In this document: piece after piece, positions 1-11,146 of the stretch
Layout: each line of letters starts with the position of its first letter
Position numbering within the stretch: position 1 is the stretch's first letter
Assembly (NCBI GenBank): GCA_023548195.1
Contig: JAJHZJ010000756.1
Location: 558,001 to 622,000 of the forward strand
Length of the DNA: 64,000 nt
Direction: 5' to 3'
Origin: Bettongia penicillata ogilbyi
Lineage: Eukaryota > Chordata > Mammalia > Diprotodontia > Potoroidae
The notes under the pieces: generated by a model
Told to the model about the DNA's origin: nothing
The model's input: only the letters and a program-made list of their open reading frames with translations
The model's database searches: none
Position numbers and translations under genes: made by a program

Positions 1-299
1 ACAATAATGTCAACAGAAATAATTTCAAAACAAATCTGTTTAACTATAATAACCACATTTGGCCCCAAGGAAGAGATGAAGAATGAACTTCCTTCTTTCA
101 TTAGAAATGGGTTGACTATAGGTGTGGTACATCATCAGATAGAGTTAATGTGCTTAATATTTTGCTGAATTTTTTCTTTCATTTTTAATCTTTGCTACTA
201 GCAAAGTATTATTGTATAGAAGAACAAAGAGGCATTGATATAAAATCAACAGGCATCATTAAAGCCAAAACAAAATTATGCACTATATACAACTTATCT
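1..299. other. No recognisable feature
   Basis: AT-rich unique-looking sequence. I see no exon, RNA gene or repeat that I can name. Confidence 0.5.
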
Positions 300-437
300 A
301 TTTGTGTATTTCCCTTCCCTGAGAATAGTAAGCTCCATCAAGGTAATGATTTTGTATTTATTTTATCTTTCATTTTGTATCTCCAGTGTCTAGTATACCA
401 TGATGACATTGCAGGCATTTAATAAATGCTTGCTTGA
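300..437 (+). repeat. CORE-SINE/MIR- or L2-type 3' tail
   Basis: The segment carries the usual order of such tails: a 'gagaatagtaagctcc' phrase, a 'tatctccagtgtctagtata' phrase, and a terminal 'aataaatgcttgcttgattg'. It is diverged, with no head visible. Confidence 0.6.
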
Positions 438-814
438 TTGGATCAGATTAAATCTTTGGATTTGTGAGATAATATTCCTGGTAAAATTGTCAAGCAGAAT
501 GAGTTTGCCTCTGGTTATATCAGACTTCTCCTTTATTCAGCAAAATTCTCTGTTGTCAGTGGTTTTCCCTTCATCTTGGTCTCCATTCCCTTCTTTTCTA
601 CTTTTCATCTCCTTCAGGAAAGACTCTAATAAACTTTCAGTTAAAGGTATAAAGGATTGATTGATAAGGTATTCAAAATGGAAGGACAGAATGCATACTC
701 ATCAAATCAGAAAGTGACATATAGCTGGCAGGGTTAGAAATGTTGAGTGACAGAATCACTATTTAAATTATTCTCTAATTTTCATAGCTTTCTTATTTCC
801 TTTACACATTTGAC

Positions 815-1010
815 CTGGTATACAATTATCTCTCTCCTACTAGATTGTAAGCTATTCCTCTACAATATCTAGTAAACAAAAATCAATCAGCAATCATTTC
901 ATAAGCACTTTTTATGTGCCAATTACTATGCTAAGCTTAGAGAATTTGAAGAAAAAGCAGAAATAATTCCTGCCTTCAAGTTCATATTATTGTGGGGAGA
1001 AAAATACATA
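815..1010. repeat. Two abutting SINE/L2-type 3' pieces in opposite orientation
   Basis: 815-884 reads as a sense tail ('ctagattgtaagct'). 885-1010 reads as an antisense end ('aagcactttttatgtgcca', 'ctatgctaagctt'), followed by the purine-rich body seen in other copies at 1190 and 23290. Both are heavily diverged. Confidence 0.5.
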
Positions 1011-1189
1011 TGCATATCTATGCAAGATGCAAGATACATACAAAGCAGATACCAGGTAACTTTAGAGGAGAAGGCGCTACAGGAGTTCTTATCTCTTTTG
1101 GTGTCATGGACTCCTTTTGCAGTCTGGAGAAGCCAAAAATAATTGAAGGAAATGCAAAATTTCATTTAGGGGTTTCTCAGTCCATAAAA

Positions 1190-1305
1190 TAGCATTTTAT
1201 TGAGTACCTACTATATTCTAGGCATTGTGCTAAATTCTTGGTATACAAAGGAAAGCAAAGCATAATCCCTACTCTCGAAGAGTTCACAGAATAATGAGGA
1301 AGACT
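1190..1305 (-). repeat. SINE/L2-type 3' module, antisense
   Basis: It contains 'ttgagtacctactatattct', 'ggcattgtgctaaattct' and 'gaagagttcacagaataatg'. This phrase order recurs at 23290 and 23925, so it is an interspersed repeat and not unique sequence. Confidence 0.6.
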
Positions 1306-1544
1306 CAGCAACAGTCAGGATTTTAATAGTTTCCCATTTCTCCTGTGAGGATGTTTTCTCCAAAGTTGCCTCCTCCTAACTGTATTTCCAATGAGTACAC
1401 CCAGAGTAATATAGACCTATAGACTCTTTACAAATACAAAGAAACTGTCTAAAACAAAGCAAGGTGAACAGACTTTTCATATGATCTGAGGGAAAGATTT
1501 CAGGCTCAAAAAACAGCCCAAGGGGAGGGAAGGGGAAATACTAA

Positions 1545-1775
1545 ATTTGTCAAGTGTCCACTGTGTATGGGGAACTGTGTTAAGCATTTCACAAATATCT
1601 CATTTGACCCTCCCAGCAACCTGGGACATAGGTGTTGCTACTATCTTCATTTTACAATTGAGCAAACTGAGACAAACTAGTTAAATGACTTGCCCAGGTT
1701 AGAGCTTCTAATTATCTGTGGCTGTTTCCTAACTCAGGCCCAGCACTCTATCTATGCATCACTTAGCTGCCTGAT
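1545..1775 (-). repeat. MIR/THER1-like CORE-SINE
   Basis: Nearly complete: 'ctgtgttaagcatttcac', 'cattttacaattgagcaaac', 'gacttgcccagg', then a terminal 'cactctatctatgcatca'. The orientation is given relative to MIR, whose sense strand would read 'ctgggcaagtca'. Confidence 0.7.
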
Positions 1776-1856
1776 CAGGAGAGATAGAGGGATAGATAAG
1801 TAGACAGACATATACGATGTGGATGCAAAATTGCCCTAAGGGTTAATATTAAGGGG

Positions 1857-2272
1857 TGCTTTTTCAGTACCTTGTAAGGCCCCTCCTGAACTTGAGGACA
1901 TCCTGGATTCTCTTTCCCCTTATCTTGAAATACCCTAAAACTTCCCCCTTATCCTGGACCATAAAATTTCTTGTCTTTCCTCATCCCGGATAATAAAATT
2001 TCCCCTGTCTCCCTTATCCTTTGCCACCATCTTCCTCATCCTGTCCCTAAATATCCAACCCCCATTAGAAACCCTAAAAGTTACATCATCATCCTACAGG
2101 CTGTATAGATCTCTGCCTATATAAGTCTGGTTCTTTTTCTACATCAGAGCCTTTGCTTATATCCTTGCTAAAGTTCAGGCCCACTGCTTTTGTGTCAGTA
2201 AAGCTCCCATTGGCTAAAGAGATCTAAGTAAATTCTTTCAAGTCTAAACCAGCTCTCTCAACCCTGACCTCA
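1857..2272 (+). mobile_element. Retroviral LTR (5'-LTR-like)
   Basis: A 416-bp candidate LTR bounded by TG at 1857 and CA at 2272. An A/G-run (AAGGGG) precedes it. A TATA-like 'cctatataagtctgg' lies near 2118 and an 'agtaaa' polyadenylation-like signal near 2196. A primer-binding-site-like sequence follows at once. A shorter copy of the same LTR (TATA through R/U5 portion) is found at 13530-13696. The terminal dinucleotides and the TATA-to-signal order are seen; assignment to an endogenous retrovirus is established knowledge of LTR layout; the exact 5' boundary is inferred. Confidence 0.6.
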
Positions 2273-2278
2273 AAAATT

Positions 2279-2296
2279 TGGTGCGTAAAACTCAGG
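2279..2296 (+). other. Retroviral primer-binding-site-like sequence
   Basis: TGGTGCGTAAAACTCAGG begins 7 bases after the CA that ends the LTR. TGG at the start and the purine-rich tail are typical of tRNA-complementary primer sites. I cannot name the tRNA. Confidence 0.45.
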
Positions 2297-3717
2297 AATC
2301 CAAATATTAATTTAACTTCAATGATCTCCTTGCCACTGGGATAAGAGATAAACACCCTTTCCTTTCTACTCTTCCCCAGACTGTTCTGCTCCTACTGCCT
2401 CACTAGCAGAGAGATCCCTGAAGGGCCGAGACACTGCCAGTGGTATCTGAAGATCCACTGACTTCTGGGTGGTCAGTCAGACTGTGAACCCTCATATAAG
2501 GGATGCCATTGTTATGGGTAGGTTATATTTTTTTCTCCCCTCTGGCAAAAAGTTGCTAGGTGGCTACTAGGAGGAAAATTTTGGGAGGGGATCTTAAGGA
2601 AAAGTGGTTGGTGTTCCACTGAAACACACCCTGACTTCAATATAATCTAGAAAAGTAACTTGTAAAGAGGATTTCTAAACAAAACCAGTTCAGTAAGAAA
2701 TTTGGTCTCCAAAACCTAAAGAAAAAGCATCTTGCTCTACCTGAGCAGATTTTTTTACTGTACATTGTTCCCCCTGCACCCTGGTTTACCCTGTGTTGTT
2801 CCTTCTCCTCCCTTGTGAGACATTGGGGGCAAGCGGGCCTCTGTGACTGATTTTTTGGGGGGTCCTTGCACCCCACTTTTAAGGTCTTTGTGCCCTGTGG
2901 GCCTCTGGACCTGATGTTCTTCAGGGCTTCTAGATTTCTGGTCTAGATTCCAGGTGTCTGTACTCTATGTTGTTAATTTAAAGCTTTATGTGCATTTTGT
3001 AGTACATGCATCTCAAAATTCCCAGGAAGATAGGATTGGAGAGCTGAATGCTCATTACCTGGTAAGTAAAGGGAAAGGAAACTCCAGTCCACAGAAGTAA
3101 AAGGTTATTTGGAGCTAGAATTGTCACCACATGTCTTTCAAAAATATGTGAATTTATGGACAATAATCTTTTCTTTTAAAGTGCTAAGAGTATTGGGTCT
3201 TAGAAATTAAAATCTTACCACTAGTGATTATGAATCCAGATTTGATGTGTTCATCCAGATTGGTAATTAACTGATTGTATTTCAAGTTTTAAATACATAA
3301 TTGATATTTCTAATTGTGTGAATTAGTTGACTATGGTATTACTAGGTTGTCATAACAGCAGTTTCTCTTATAATCTAAATGTTGTTAGATTAGGATTGTA
3401 CTATCAGATTATGAGATTGTTTTAGTTAAAATAAGAATTTTTGGTACTGTCTAGTCATAAATTCTTATCAAGTGTGTGTAAAGTCACCTGTGTAATAGAA
3501 TTCTCACTGAGTAAATTTTTTAAGTCCTGTCAAACTTTGCTATTGTGATAAGGCTAGTTTAATTGGGTATGTTCTCACTGTAGGGGAAAAAAACTGAACT
3601 TTCTCAAGGTGTTTGAACACCTTTTAGTACCTAGGAAATTGTGATTATTGGAAATTTTGGTTTTATGCTACTTTAGGGATTTGTGATACTTAAGGCATTT
3701 TACAACTTGGGATGTTC
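2297..3717. other. Unassigned stretch, possibly degenerate ERV leader/internal DNA
   Basis: No reading frame or LINE/SINE signature is evident. Up to about 3100 the base composition and a donor-like 'tggtaagtaaa' near 3059 would suit a retroviral leader after the primer site, but I see no gag, pol or env similarity. From 3170 to 3717 it is AT-rich and featureless apart from an 8-bp perfect hairpin (3606-3623, 2-nt loop). Confidence 0.35.
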
Positions 3718-3731
3718 TGCAAAATCTTTTT
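3718..3731. repeat. Probable left target-site duplication of HAL1 copy D
   Basis: TGCAAAATCTTTTT is matched, with two mismatches, by TGCAAAAACTTTTA at 6134-6147 on the other side of the element. Confidence 0.5.
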
Positions 3732-4317
3732 GCGTGATTTTATTTTACTTTTTAAAATTATCTTATTTGTTTTCATGTTTTGCAATCACTTCCTCCCCAA
3801 GAGGAGGAACAATTGTTCCCTCCTCCCATTTGCTCTCCCTTTCATCCTCCCCCTACTCTGCTTGTTCCTCTCTCCCCTACTCTCTTGTAGTGTAAGATAG
3901 ATTTTCATACCAAATTGAGTATGCCTCATAGCCCTTCTTTGAGCTAAATGTGATGAGAAAAAGCTTGACTTTTTCACTCTTACCACCCCCTTTTCCCCTC
4001 CATTGGAAAAGCTCTTTCTAGTCTCTTCTATGAGAAATAATTTGTCTCATTCCATTTCTCCCTTCTCCCTTTCTCCTCCCAATATATTCCTCTCTCACCC
4101 CTTAATTTTATTGTTTAAGAGAAGATCTCTTCCTGTTCAACTCACCCTGTGCTCTGTGTGTGTGTGTGTGTGTGTGCATGATTCCTCCAACTGCCCAGAA
4201 ACTGAGAAAAGTTTCAAGAGTTACAAATATTATCTTTCCATGTAGGAATGTGAACAGTTCAACTTTAGTAAGTCCCTTGTGATTTCTCTATCCTATTTAT
4301 CTTTTCATGCTTCTTTT

Positions 4318-5431
4318 TATTCTTATGTTTGAAAATCAGATATGCTTTTCAGGTCTTGTCTTTTCATCAAGAATGCTTGAAAGTCCTCTGTTTCATTGAA
4401 TGACCATTTTTTACCCTGAAGTATTATACTCAATTTTGCTGGGTAGGTGATTCTTGGTTTTAAGCCCAGCTCCTCTGACTTCTGGGATATCATATTCTAA
4501 GCCCTTTGATCCCTTAATGTAGAAGCTGTTAGATCTTGTATTATCCTGATTGTATTTCCACAATACTCAATTTTTTTTTCTAGCTGCTTGCAATATTTTC
4601 TCCTTGACCTGGAAACTCTGAAATTGGACTATAATATTTCTAGAAGTTTCTCCTTTTGAATCTCTTTCAGGAGGTGATTGGTGGATTCTTTCAATATTTA
4701 TTTTGCACTCTGGCTGTAGAATATCAAAGCAGTTTTCCTTGATAATTTCATGAAAGATAATGTGTAAGCTCTTTTTTTGATCATGACTTTCAGGTAGTCC
4801 CATAATTTTTAAATTGTCTCTCCTGGATCTATTTTCCAGGTCAGTTGTTTTTCGAATGAGATATTTCACATTTTTCTTTTGGTTTTGTTTTTTAATTTCT
4901 TGGTTCCTCATAAAGTCATTAGCTTCCATCTGTTCCATTCTCATCTTTAAAGAACTATTTTCTTCAATGAATTTTTGAATCTCCTTTTCCATTTGGCTAA
5001 TTCTACTTTTTAAAGTATTCTTCTCCTCATTGGCTTTTTGGGCCTCTTTTGCCAATTGAGTTAGCTTATTTTTAAAGGTGTGATTTCCTTTAGTATTTTG
5101 AGTTAGCTTATTTTTAAAGGTGTTATTTCCTTTAGTATTTTGAGGGTCTCCTTTAGCAACCTGCTGACTTACTTTTCATGATTTTCCTACATGGCCCTCA
5201 CTTCTCTTCCCAATTTTTCCTCCACCTCTCTTACTTGATTTTCAAAATCCTTTTTGAGCTCTTCCATGGTCTGGGACCATTGCATATTTATTTTGGATGC
5301 AGAAGCCTTGACTTTTATGTCTTCCCCTGCTGGTAAACATTGTTCCTCCTTATCTGAAAGAATGGAGAGAATACCTGTTCACCAAGAAATTAGCCTGCTA
5401 TAGTCTTATTTTTTTCCCCTTTTTTGGGCAT
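4318..5431 (-). pseudogene. L1-type ORF1 of copy D (broken)
   Basis: Degenerate LINE-1 ORF1, an RNA-binding, trimeric coiled-coil chaperone protein that coats LINE RNA. The start ATG is at 5431-5429. The coiled coil reads EKNTLKSRISQMEKEIQ and similar; then comes an RRM-like core (SRRDNLKIMGLPE about 4850-4790, RNIIVQFQSFQVKEKILQAA near 4600) and remnants of the C-terminal domain (YPAKLS-like region near 4440). The frame is open from 5055 to 4567 but is shifted by one base just upstream, at about 5142-5150. Within the coiled coil a 42-bp segment is tandemly duplicated in frame (5058-5099 and 5100-5141), adding 14 residues, or two heptads. The RRM and C-terminal signatures make the family certain; coding function is lost. 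Confidence 0.8.
5058..5141 (-). repeat. 42-bp tandem duplication inside ORF1 coiled coil
   Basis: Two units, 5058-5099 and 5100-5141, differ by only one base (tgtGatt versus tgtTatt). The unit length is a multiple of 21, so it adds exactly two heptads without changing the frame. Confidence 0.85.
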
Positions 5432-6128
5432 TTTCCCAACCAGTTATTTGACTTTTGGGTCCTTTGTCAAGAGTAGGATATACCCTGGGGACCTGTAAGT
5501 TTTCAGCTCCTTCAAGGTGGCACAATCAAGGGACAGGAGTTACTCCCTGGCTGGGTCATGGCTGAGATTCAGATCAGTTGCTCAACTTTAGGCAGGGCTT
5601 GCAACTCAGGGCTGAAATTCAGATCAACTGCTCAGTTCCCCCAAGGGCTTTATGCTGAGCACTTGAACAATGGAACAATGGACCCCTGGCTGCTGCTGCC
5701 TCTTCTGCCACTGGGTGGGGCCAGGACTAGGGGAGAACCCTCCTCCCTTCTCACCAAGTTGGAAAAGCCCTCTCACTGACCTTTAAAGCTGTCTTTGGTT
5801 CCTGTGGGTTGAGGGATCTGTGAATTCCCACTGCTGCTACTACCTGCTGCTGCTGCTGCCTCTTCTGTTGCTGTTGGGGATTTCGCCCCCCAAGGCCTGC
5901 CTGGCACCACATGGCCAAGCCTGGGCTGTGCTCTGCTCCACGTCTGATGCAACAGACCTTTCCTGTTGGCCTTCCAAGTCACCCTGAGCTGGAAATCTCC
6001 ATTCCATTGTTCTGTGGCTTCTGCTGTTCTAGAATTTGTTGAGAGTCTTTCTTTACAGGTATTTTATGGGCTGTGGGGGAAAAGCTAGAGTATGGGTGTC
6101 TTTCTACTCCACCATTTTAGCTCTGTCC

Positions 6129-9100
6129 TCCTGTGCAAAAACTTTTAAATTTAATGTAATCAAAATTATCCATTTTGTACTTCATAATGTTCTCTATCAC
6201 TTCCTTGGTCAAAAATTTCTCTATTCTCCATAAATCTGACAAATGCACTATTCCTTCCTCCCCCAATTTGCTTGTAGTATCAATCTTTATACCTAGATCA
6301 TGTATCCATTTGGACTTTATTCTTGTGTATGGCATAAGGCACTGGTGCATGAGCAGTTGCTACCACCCTGTTTTTCCCAGCAATGTTTGTCAAACAGTGA
6401 CTTCTTATCCCAGAAGCTGGGGTACTTGGGTTTGTCAAACAGTAGACTGCTATATTCATTGACTACTGTGTCTTGAATACATAACCTATTCCGATGGTCT
6501 ACCTCTCTATTTCTTAGCCAGTAACAAGTGTTTTTGATGATTACTACTTTATAACACATTTTGAGGGCAGGCATTGAGGCATTTTTCATTAGTTCCCCTG
6601 ATATTCTGGTACTTTTGCTCTTCCAGATGAATTTTGATATTATATTTTCCAGTTCTAGAAAATAATTATCTGGTAGTTTGATTGGCATGACACTGAATAA
6701 GTAAATTAATTGAAGTAGAATTGTCATTTTTATTATATCAGCTCAGCCTGTCCACAAGGAACTGATGTTTTTCCACTTACTTAAATATGACTTTATTAGT
6801 GTGAAGTGTTTTGTAATTGTGTTCATATAGTTTCTGGGTTTGTTTTGGCGGGTAGACTCCCAGATATTTTGAAGTGTCTACTGTACCTTTAAGTGGGATT
6901 TCTCTTTCTATCTCTTGCTGGGCTTTGTTAGTAATATATAAAAATGCAGATGATTTATGTGGGTTTATTTTGCAATCTGCAAATCTGCCAAAGTTGTTTA
7001 TTATTTCAAATAGTTTTTTACTTGATTCTCTAGGGTTCTCTAAGTATATCAGCATATCATCTGCAAACAGTGATAAGCTATGTTCTTCTTTGCCTATTCT
7101 AATTCCTTCAAGTTTTTTTTCTTCTGTTGCTACAACTAACATTTCTAGTACCATACTGAATAACAGTGGCAATAATGGTAATCCTTGTTTTACCCATTAT
7201 CTTATTGGAAATGCATCTAGCTTATCCCCATTGCCTGTAATGCTCGCTGATGGCTTTAGGTAGATACTGCTTATTACTTCATAGAAAGTTCCAATCATTC
7301 CTATTCTCTCCAGTGCTTTCAATAGGAATGGGTGTTGTATTTTGCACGGGGCTACCCCCTGGCCTTGGTTGGGCTTTCCCTGACGGTATTTTATTTTACC
7401 TGGCCTTCGCTTGTACTTACCCAGACCCGGAACTTCGGACGTCTCAGGCCCCTCCTGTGGCAGGGGAATCCCCTCCTGTGGGAGGGGAAATGACTACACA
7501 GAGCACCCAAGATGGCCAGTGCACTTCACTTTATTGAATGGTGTCTTCTCCCAGAACTCTTCACAGCATCCCCTTGTATGCCCAGCCAGAGCTCCTCCCA
7601 TGTTCCTCCCTGAGGGCGGAGCCAGCTCCTGTGTGAGCAGTCTCAGCACCCAGGGCATCTTCCAGGCTCCTCAGGGGGCTACGGTCCAGAGTTTGGCCCC
7701 TAACAGTATTTTGCCAAAAACTTTTTTTTCATCTGTTGAAATAATCATGTGACTTCTTTTAGTTTTGTTGTTGATATGAACAATAATGCTGATAATTTTC
7801 CTAATACTGAACTAGTTGTGCATTCCTGGTATAAATCCTACCTGGTCATAATGTATTGTTCTCATGATAAGTTGCTGTATTCTTTTTGCTAATACCTTAT
7901 TTAAAATTTTTCATCTATATTCATTAGAGAAATTAGTCTATAATTTCCTTTCTCTGTTTTGACGCTTCCTTGTTTAGGGATCAGAACCATATTTGTATCA
8001 TAAAAAAAGAATTGGTAGGACTCCTACTTCCCCAATTTTCCCAAATAGTCTATGTAATATTGGAATTAACTATACTTTAAATGTCTGATAAAATTCACTT
8101 GTAAATCCATCTGGCCCTGGAGATTTTTTCCTAGGGAGTTCATTAATGGAATCTTCAATTTCTTTTTCTGAGATGGGGTTATTTAAGTATACAAGTTTCT
8201 CTTCTGTTAAGCTGGGCAATTTACATTTTTTAAAATAATCATCCCTTTCATTTAGATTGTCGAACTTATGGGCATAGGCTGGGCAAAGTAATTTATAATT
8301 ATTCTTTTAATTTCCTCCTCTTTGGGGATTAGATTATTCTTTTTTATCTTGTTAATTTGGTTTTCTTCTTTTTTTAAATCAAATTGACCAAAGGTTTATC
8401 AATTTGATTTTTTCACAAAACCAACTCTTAGTTTTATTTATTAGTTCAATGGTTTTCTTAATTTCAATTCTATTAATCTCTCCTTGGGCTTTCAGTATTT
8501 CTAATTTGGTATTTACTTGGGGATTTTAAATTTGTTCTTTTTCAGCTGTATTCCCAAATCATTGATCTCCTCTCTCTCTATTTTATTCATGTAGGCATTC
8601 AAAGATATAAAACTTCCCCTTATATCCCATAAGATTTGGTAGGTCTTCTCATTATGGTCATTCTCTTGAATGAAGTTTTTGATTGTTTCTATTATTTCTT
8701 CTTTAACCCATTCCTTCTTTAGGATTAGATTATGTAGTTTCCAATTAATTTTTAGTTTATTTTTCCATGGCTTTTTATTACATATAATTTTTATTGTATT
8801 ATGATCTGAGAAGGAGACATCGATTATCTCTGCCTTTCTGCAATGGATTGTGAGGTTTTTATGCCCTAGTACATGGTCAGTTTTTGTATGTGTGGCATGT
8901 GCTGCTGAGAAAAACGTATATTCCTTTCTATCTCCATTCAGTTTTCTCCAGAGATATATCATATCTACCTAATCCAGAGTTTTATTCACCTCCTTAACTT
9001 CTTTCTTGTTTATTTTGAGTTAGATTTTTCAAGTTCAGAGAGGGGGAGGTTGAGGTCCCCCACTCATATAGTATTGCTATCCATTTCTTCTTCTAACTCC

Positions 9101-9490
9101 ATTAACTTCTCCTCTAAGAATTTGGATTCTATACCACGTGGAGCATATATATTTACTAATGTCATTGCTTCCTTGTCTATGGGGCCTTTTAACAGGATAT
9201 AGTTTCCTTCCTTATCTCTTTTGATTAGCTCTATTAGTGCTTTTACTTTGTCTGAGATTAGGATTCCTAGCCCTGTTTTTTTTACATCAGTTGAAGTACA
9301 ATATATTCTGCTCCAGCCTTTTACCTTTACCCTGTGTGTATCTTCCCCCATTTCAAATGTGTTTCTTATAAACAACATATTGTTGGATTGTGTGTTATAA
9401 TCCATTCTGCTATCCATCTCTGTTTTATGGGAGAGTCCATCCCATTCACATTCACAGTTATGATTATCTTCTGTGTCTTTCCCTCCATCC
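6129..9490 (-). pseudogene. L1 ORF2 (endonuclease-reverse transcriptase), broken
   Basis: Degenerate ORF2. On the minus strand the endonuclease begins near 9460 (NVNGMDSPIK-like; HRVKVKGWSRIYCTSTD near 9300; GLGILISDKV near 9260). Linker residues lie at 8960-8510. RT motifs follow: 'SLSLFADDMLIYLENP' near 7080-7030 retains the FADD active-site motif, and then come KINPHKS and SKYLGV. The portion after RT (6727-6129) includes 'FIWKSKS' and 'SKWIHDLGIKID'. Several frameshifts and stops divide it (open pieces 9540-9064, 8962-8513, 7172-6777, 6727-6317), and a 363-bp LTR interrupts the RT. The active protein would nick DNA and copy LINE RNA; this copy cannot. Confidence 0.85.
7343..7705 (-). mobile_element. 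Solo LTR, probable class II (ERVK-like)
   Basis: A 363-bp insertion inside L1 ORF2 bounded by TG (7343) and CA (7705). It is flanked by an exact 6-bp duplication GTATTT (7337-7342 and 7706-7711). An AATAAA signal is on the minus strand (forward 'ctttattgaatgg' near 7510), so the LTR points minus. GC content is far above that of its host L1. Six-bp duplications are typical of betaretrovirus-like (class II) integrases, hence the class; no internal retroviral genes remain, so homologous recombination between two LTRs is inferred. Confidence 0.8.
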
Positions 9491-10073
9491 TCTTTCTCCC
9501 CATTTATACTTTTAGCTCTCCCTCCTCCCTTCCTCTCCACAATAGAGTTTTAATTTTTGACCACCACCTCCTTCAGTCTTCCCTCTCTTCTTTCAGTGCC
9601 CCCCTGCCTTTTACTCTCCTTTTCTCTTACTACTTCTTCCAATCTCTTTTAGCTTTCCATCTCTTTTGTTTCCTCCTTTTATTCCTATTGCCTATAGAGC
9701 TAGTTAGATTTCTATACTTAACTGAGTTTGTTGTTCCTTCCTTGAACCAAATCAGATGAAAGTAAATCTCAAAAAATGCTTATCTCCCTCCCCTCTTTTC
9801 CCTCTACTGTAATATTTTTGTTCCCCTTCCTGAGATGAAATTTACCTTTTTCTCCCTCCTTTTCACATCTCCTGTCACAATCCCTTTGTAACTTTAATCA
9901 CACTTTTATCATCTCATCATTTACATTATACCCACTCCTTCTATCTGTGTATATCCCTCTTATATATCATAATAAATATAGAGTTCTCAAGATTAACAAG
10001 TATCATCTTCCCTCATAGGGATGTAAACATCATGTCCATATTAATAACAAGGTTTTCCCCGCCATTTACCTTT

Positions 10074-11146
10074 TTATGCCTCTCTTGAGACTTGTATTTG
10101 AAGATTGAATTTTTTGTTGAGCTCTGGCCTTTTCATCAGGAAGGTTTGGCAGTCTCTTATTTCATTGAATGCCCATCTCCTTGCCTGAAATATTATGCCC
10201 AATTTTTCTGGATAATTGTCATACCAACTCCTTTGCCTTCCATAACATGACATTCCAATCCCTCCAATCTTTTAATGTAGAAGCTGTAAGGTCCTGTGCG
10301 ATCCTGACTGTAGCACCTCGATATTTGAATTGTTTCATTTTGGCTGCCTGCAGCATTTTCTCCTTCACTTGATAGTTCTGAAATTTGGCAACGAAATTTC
10401 TTTGTGCTTTTAGTTTGGGATGCCTTTCGGGAGGTGAACAATGGAGTCTTTTGATAACTATTTTGCCTTCTATATCTAGGACTTCTAGGCAGTTTTCTTT
10501 GATTTCTTGGAAGATATTCTGCAGGCTCTTTTTTTCGTCATGTCTTTCTGGCAGACCAATAATTCTTAGATTTTCTCTTCTGGATCTATTTTCCAGGTCA
10601 GTTGTTTTTCCAACAAGATATTTTTCATTTTATTCTATCTTTTCATTCTTTAGATTCTGCTTGACTGATTTTTGATGTCTCATAGAATCATTAGCTTCTA
10701 CTTGCCCAATTCTAATTTTTATCACATTGCTTTCTTCAGTTAACTTTTGCATCTCCTTTTCCATATGATCAATTTTTACCTTTTAAGGATTTGTTTTCTC
10801 CAGTTAATTTTGTACTTCTTTTTATGTTTGTCCAGTTTTCCCAGTTAGGTTTTGTGCTTCCTTTTACATTAGTCCAATTTTCCTTTTAAATTCTTCCATG
10901 ATTTCTTTTTTCATATTTTTAAAATCATTGGCCAGTTTTTTGCTCTATTTCCCTAATTAGGCTTTTAAAATTCTTCCTGAACTCTTTCAGGAATGCTCTT
11001 TGGGCTTGAGACCAGTTCATACTTCCTTCTGAAGTTTCAGATGGGAGGACAGTCACAATGCTGACATCTTTGGTATTCTTGTTTTTGTTCTTGTCCCCAT
11101 AAAAAGATTCTATGGTCTTATCTTTTCTGGTTTGCTTCTTGCTCAT
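10074..11146 (-). pseudogene. L1 ORF1, broken
   Basis: ORF1 of the long L1. The start ATG is at 11146-11144 (protein begins MSKKQTRKDKTIESFYGD). It carries an N-terminal basic region, a degraded coiled coil (~10950-10700), an RRM remnant ('ATIVIKRLHCSPPE'-like, minus strand near 10450) and a C-terminal domain, to a TAA at 10076-10074. Length is about 357 codons, normal for this family, but the frame is shifted several times. The N terminus resembles that of the HAL1 ORF1s (MPRKxKxNKTIE), so both descend from a common L1 ORF1. RNA-binding function is known for the family and is lost here. Confidence 0.8.

Larger units (their letters stand above)
3732..6133 (-). mobile_element. HAL1-like (ORF1-only LINE), copy D
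   Basis: Minus-strand element of about 2.4 kb. The 5' end at ~6128 reads, on the minus strand, as a GC-rich L1-type leader beginning near 'gctaaaatggtggagtag'. It is followed by a 5' UTR, one degenerate ORF1 (5431 to ~4318), a (CA)n tract (seen as (TG)n at 4156-4176) and a purine-rich spacer. It ends near 3740 in AT-rich DNA without any ORF2. The 14-bp imperfect duplication at 3718-3731/6134-6147 supports insertion by target-primed reverse transcription. Its 3' UTR is shorter than in copies C, E and G. Confidence 0.7.

Noticed and set aside
5100..5141. CRISPR-like or satellite array
   Set aside because: Only two units, inside a LINE ORF1, with no spacers. No CRISPR array exists elsewhere in the window.
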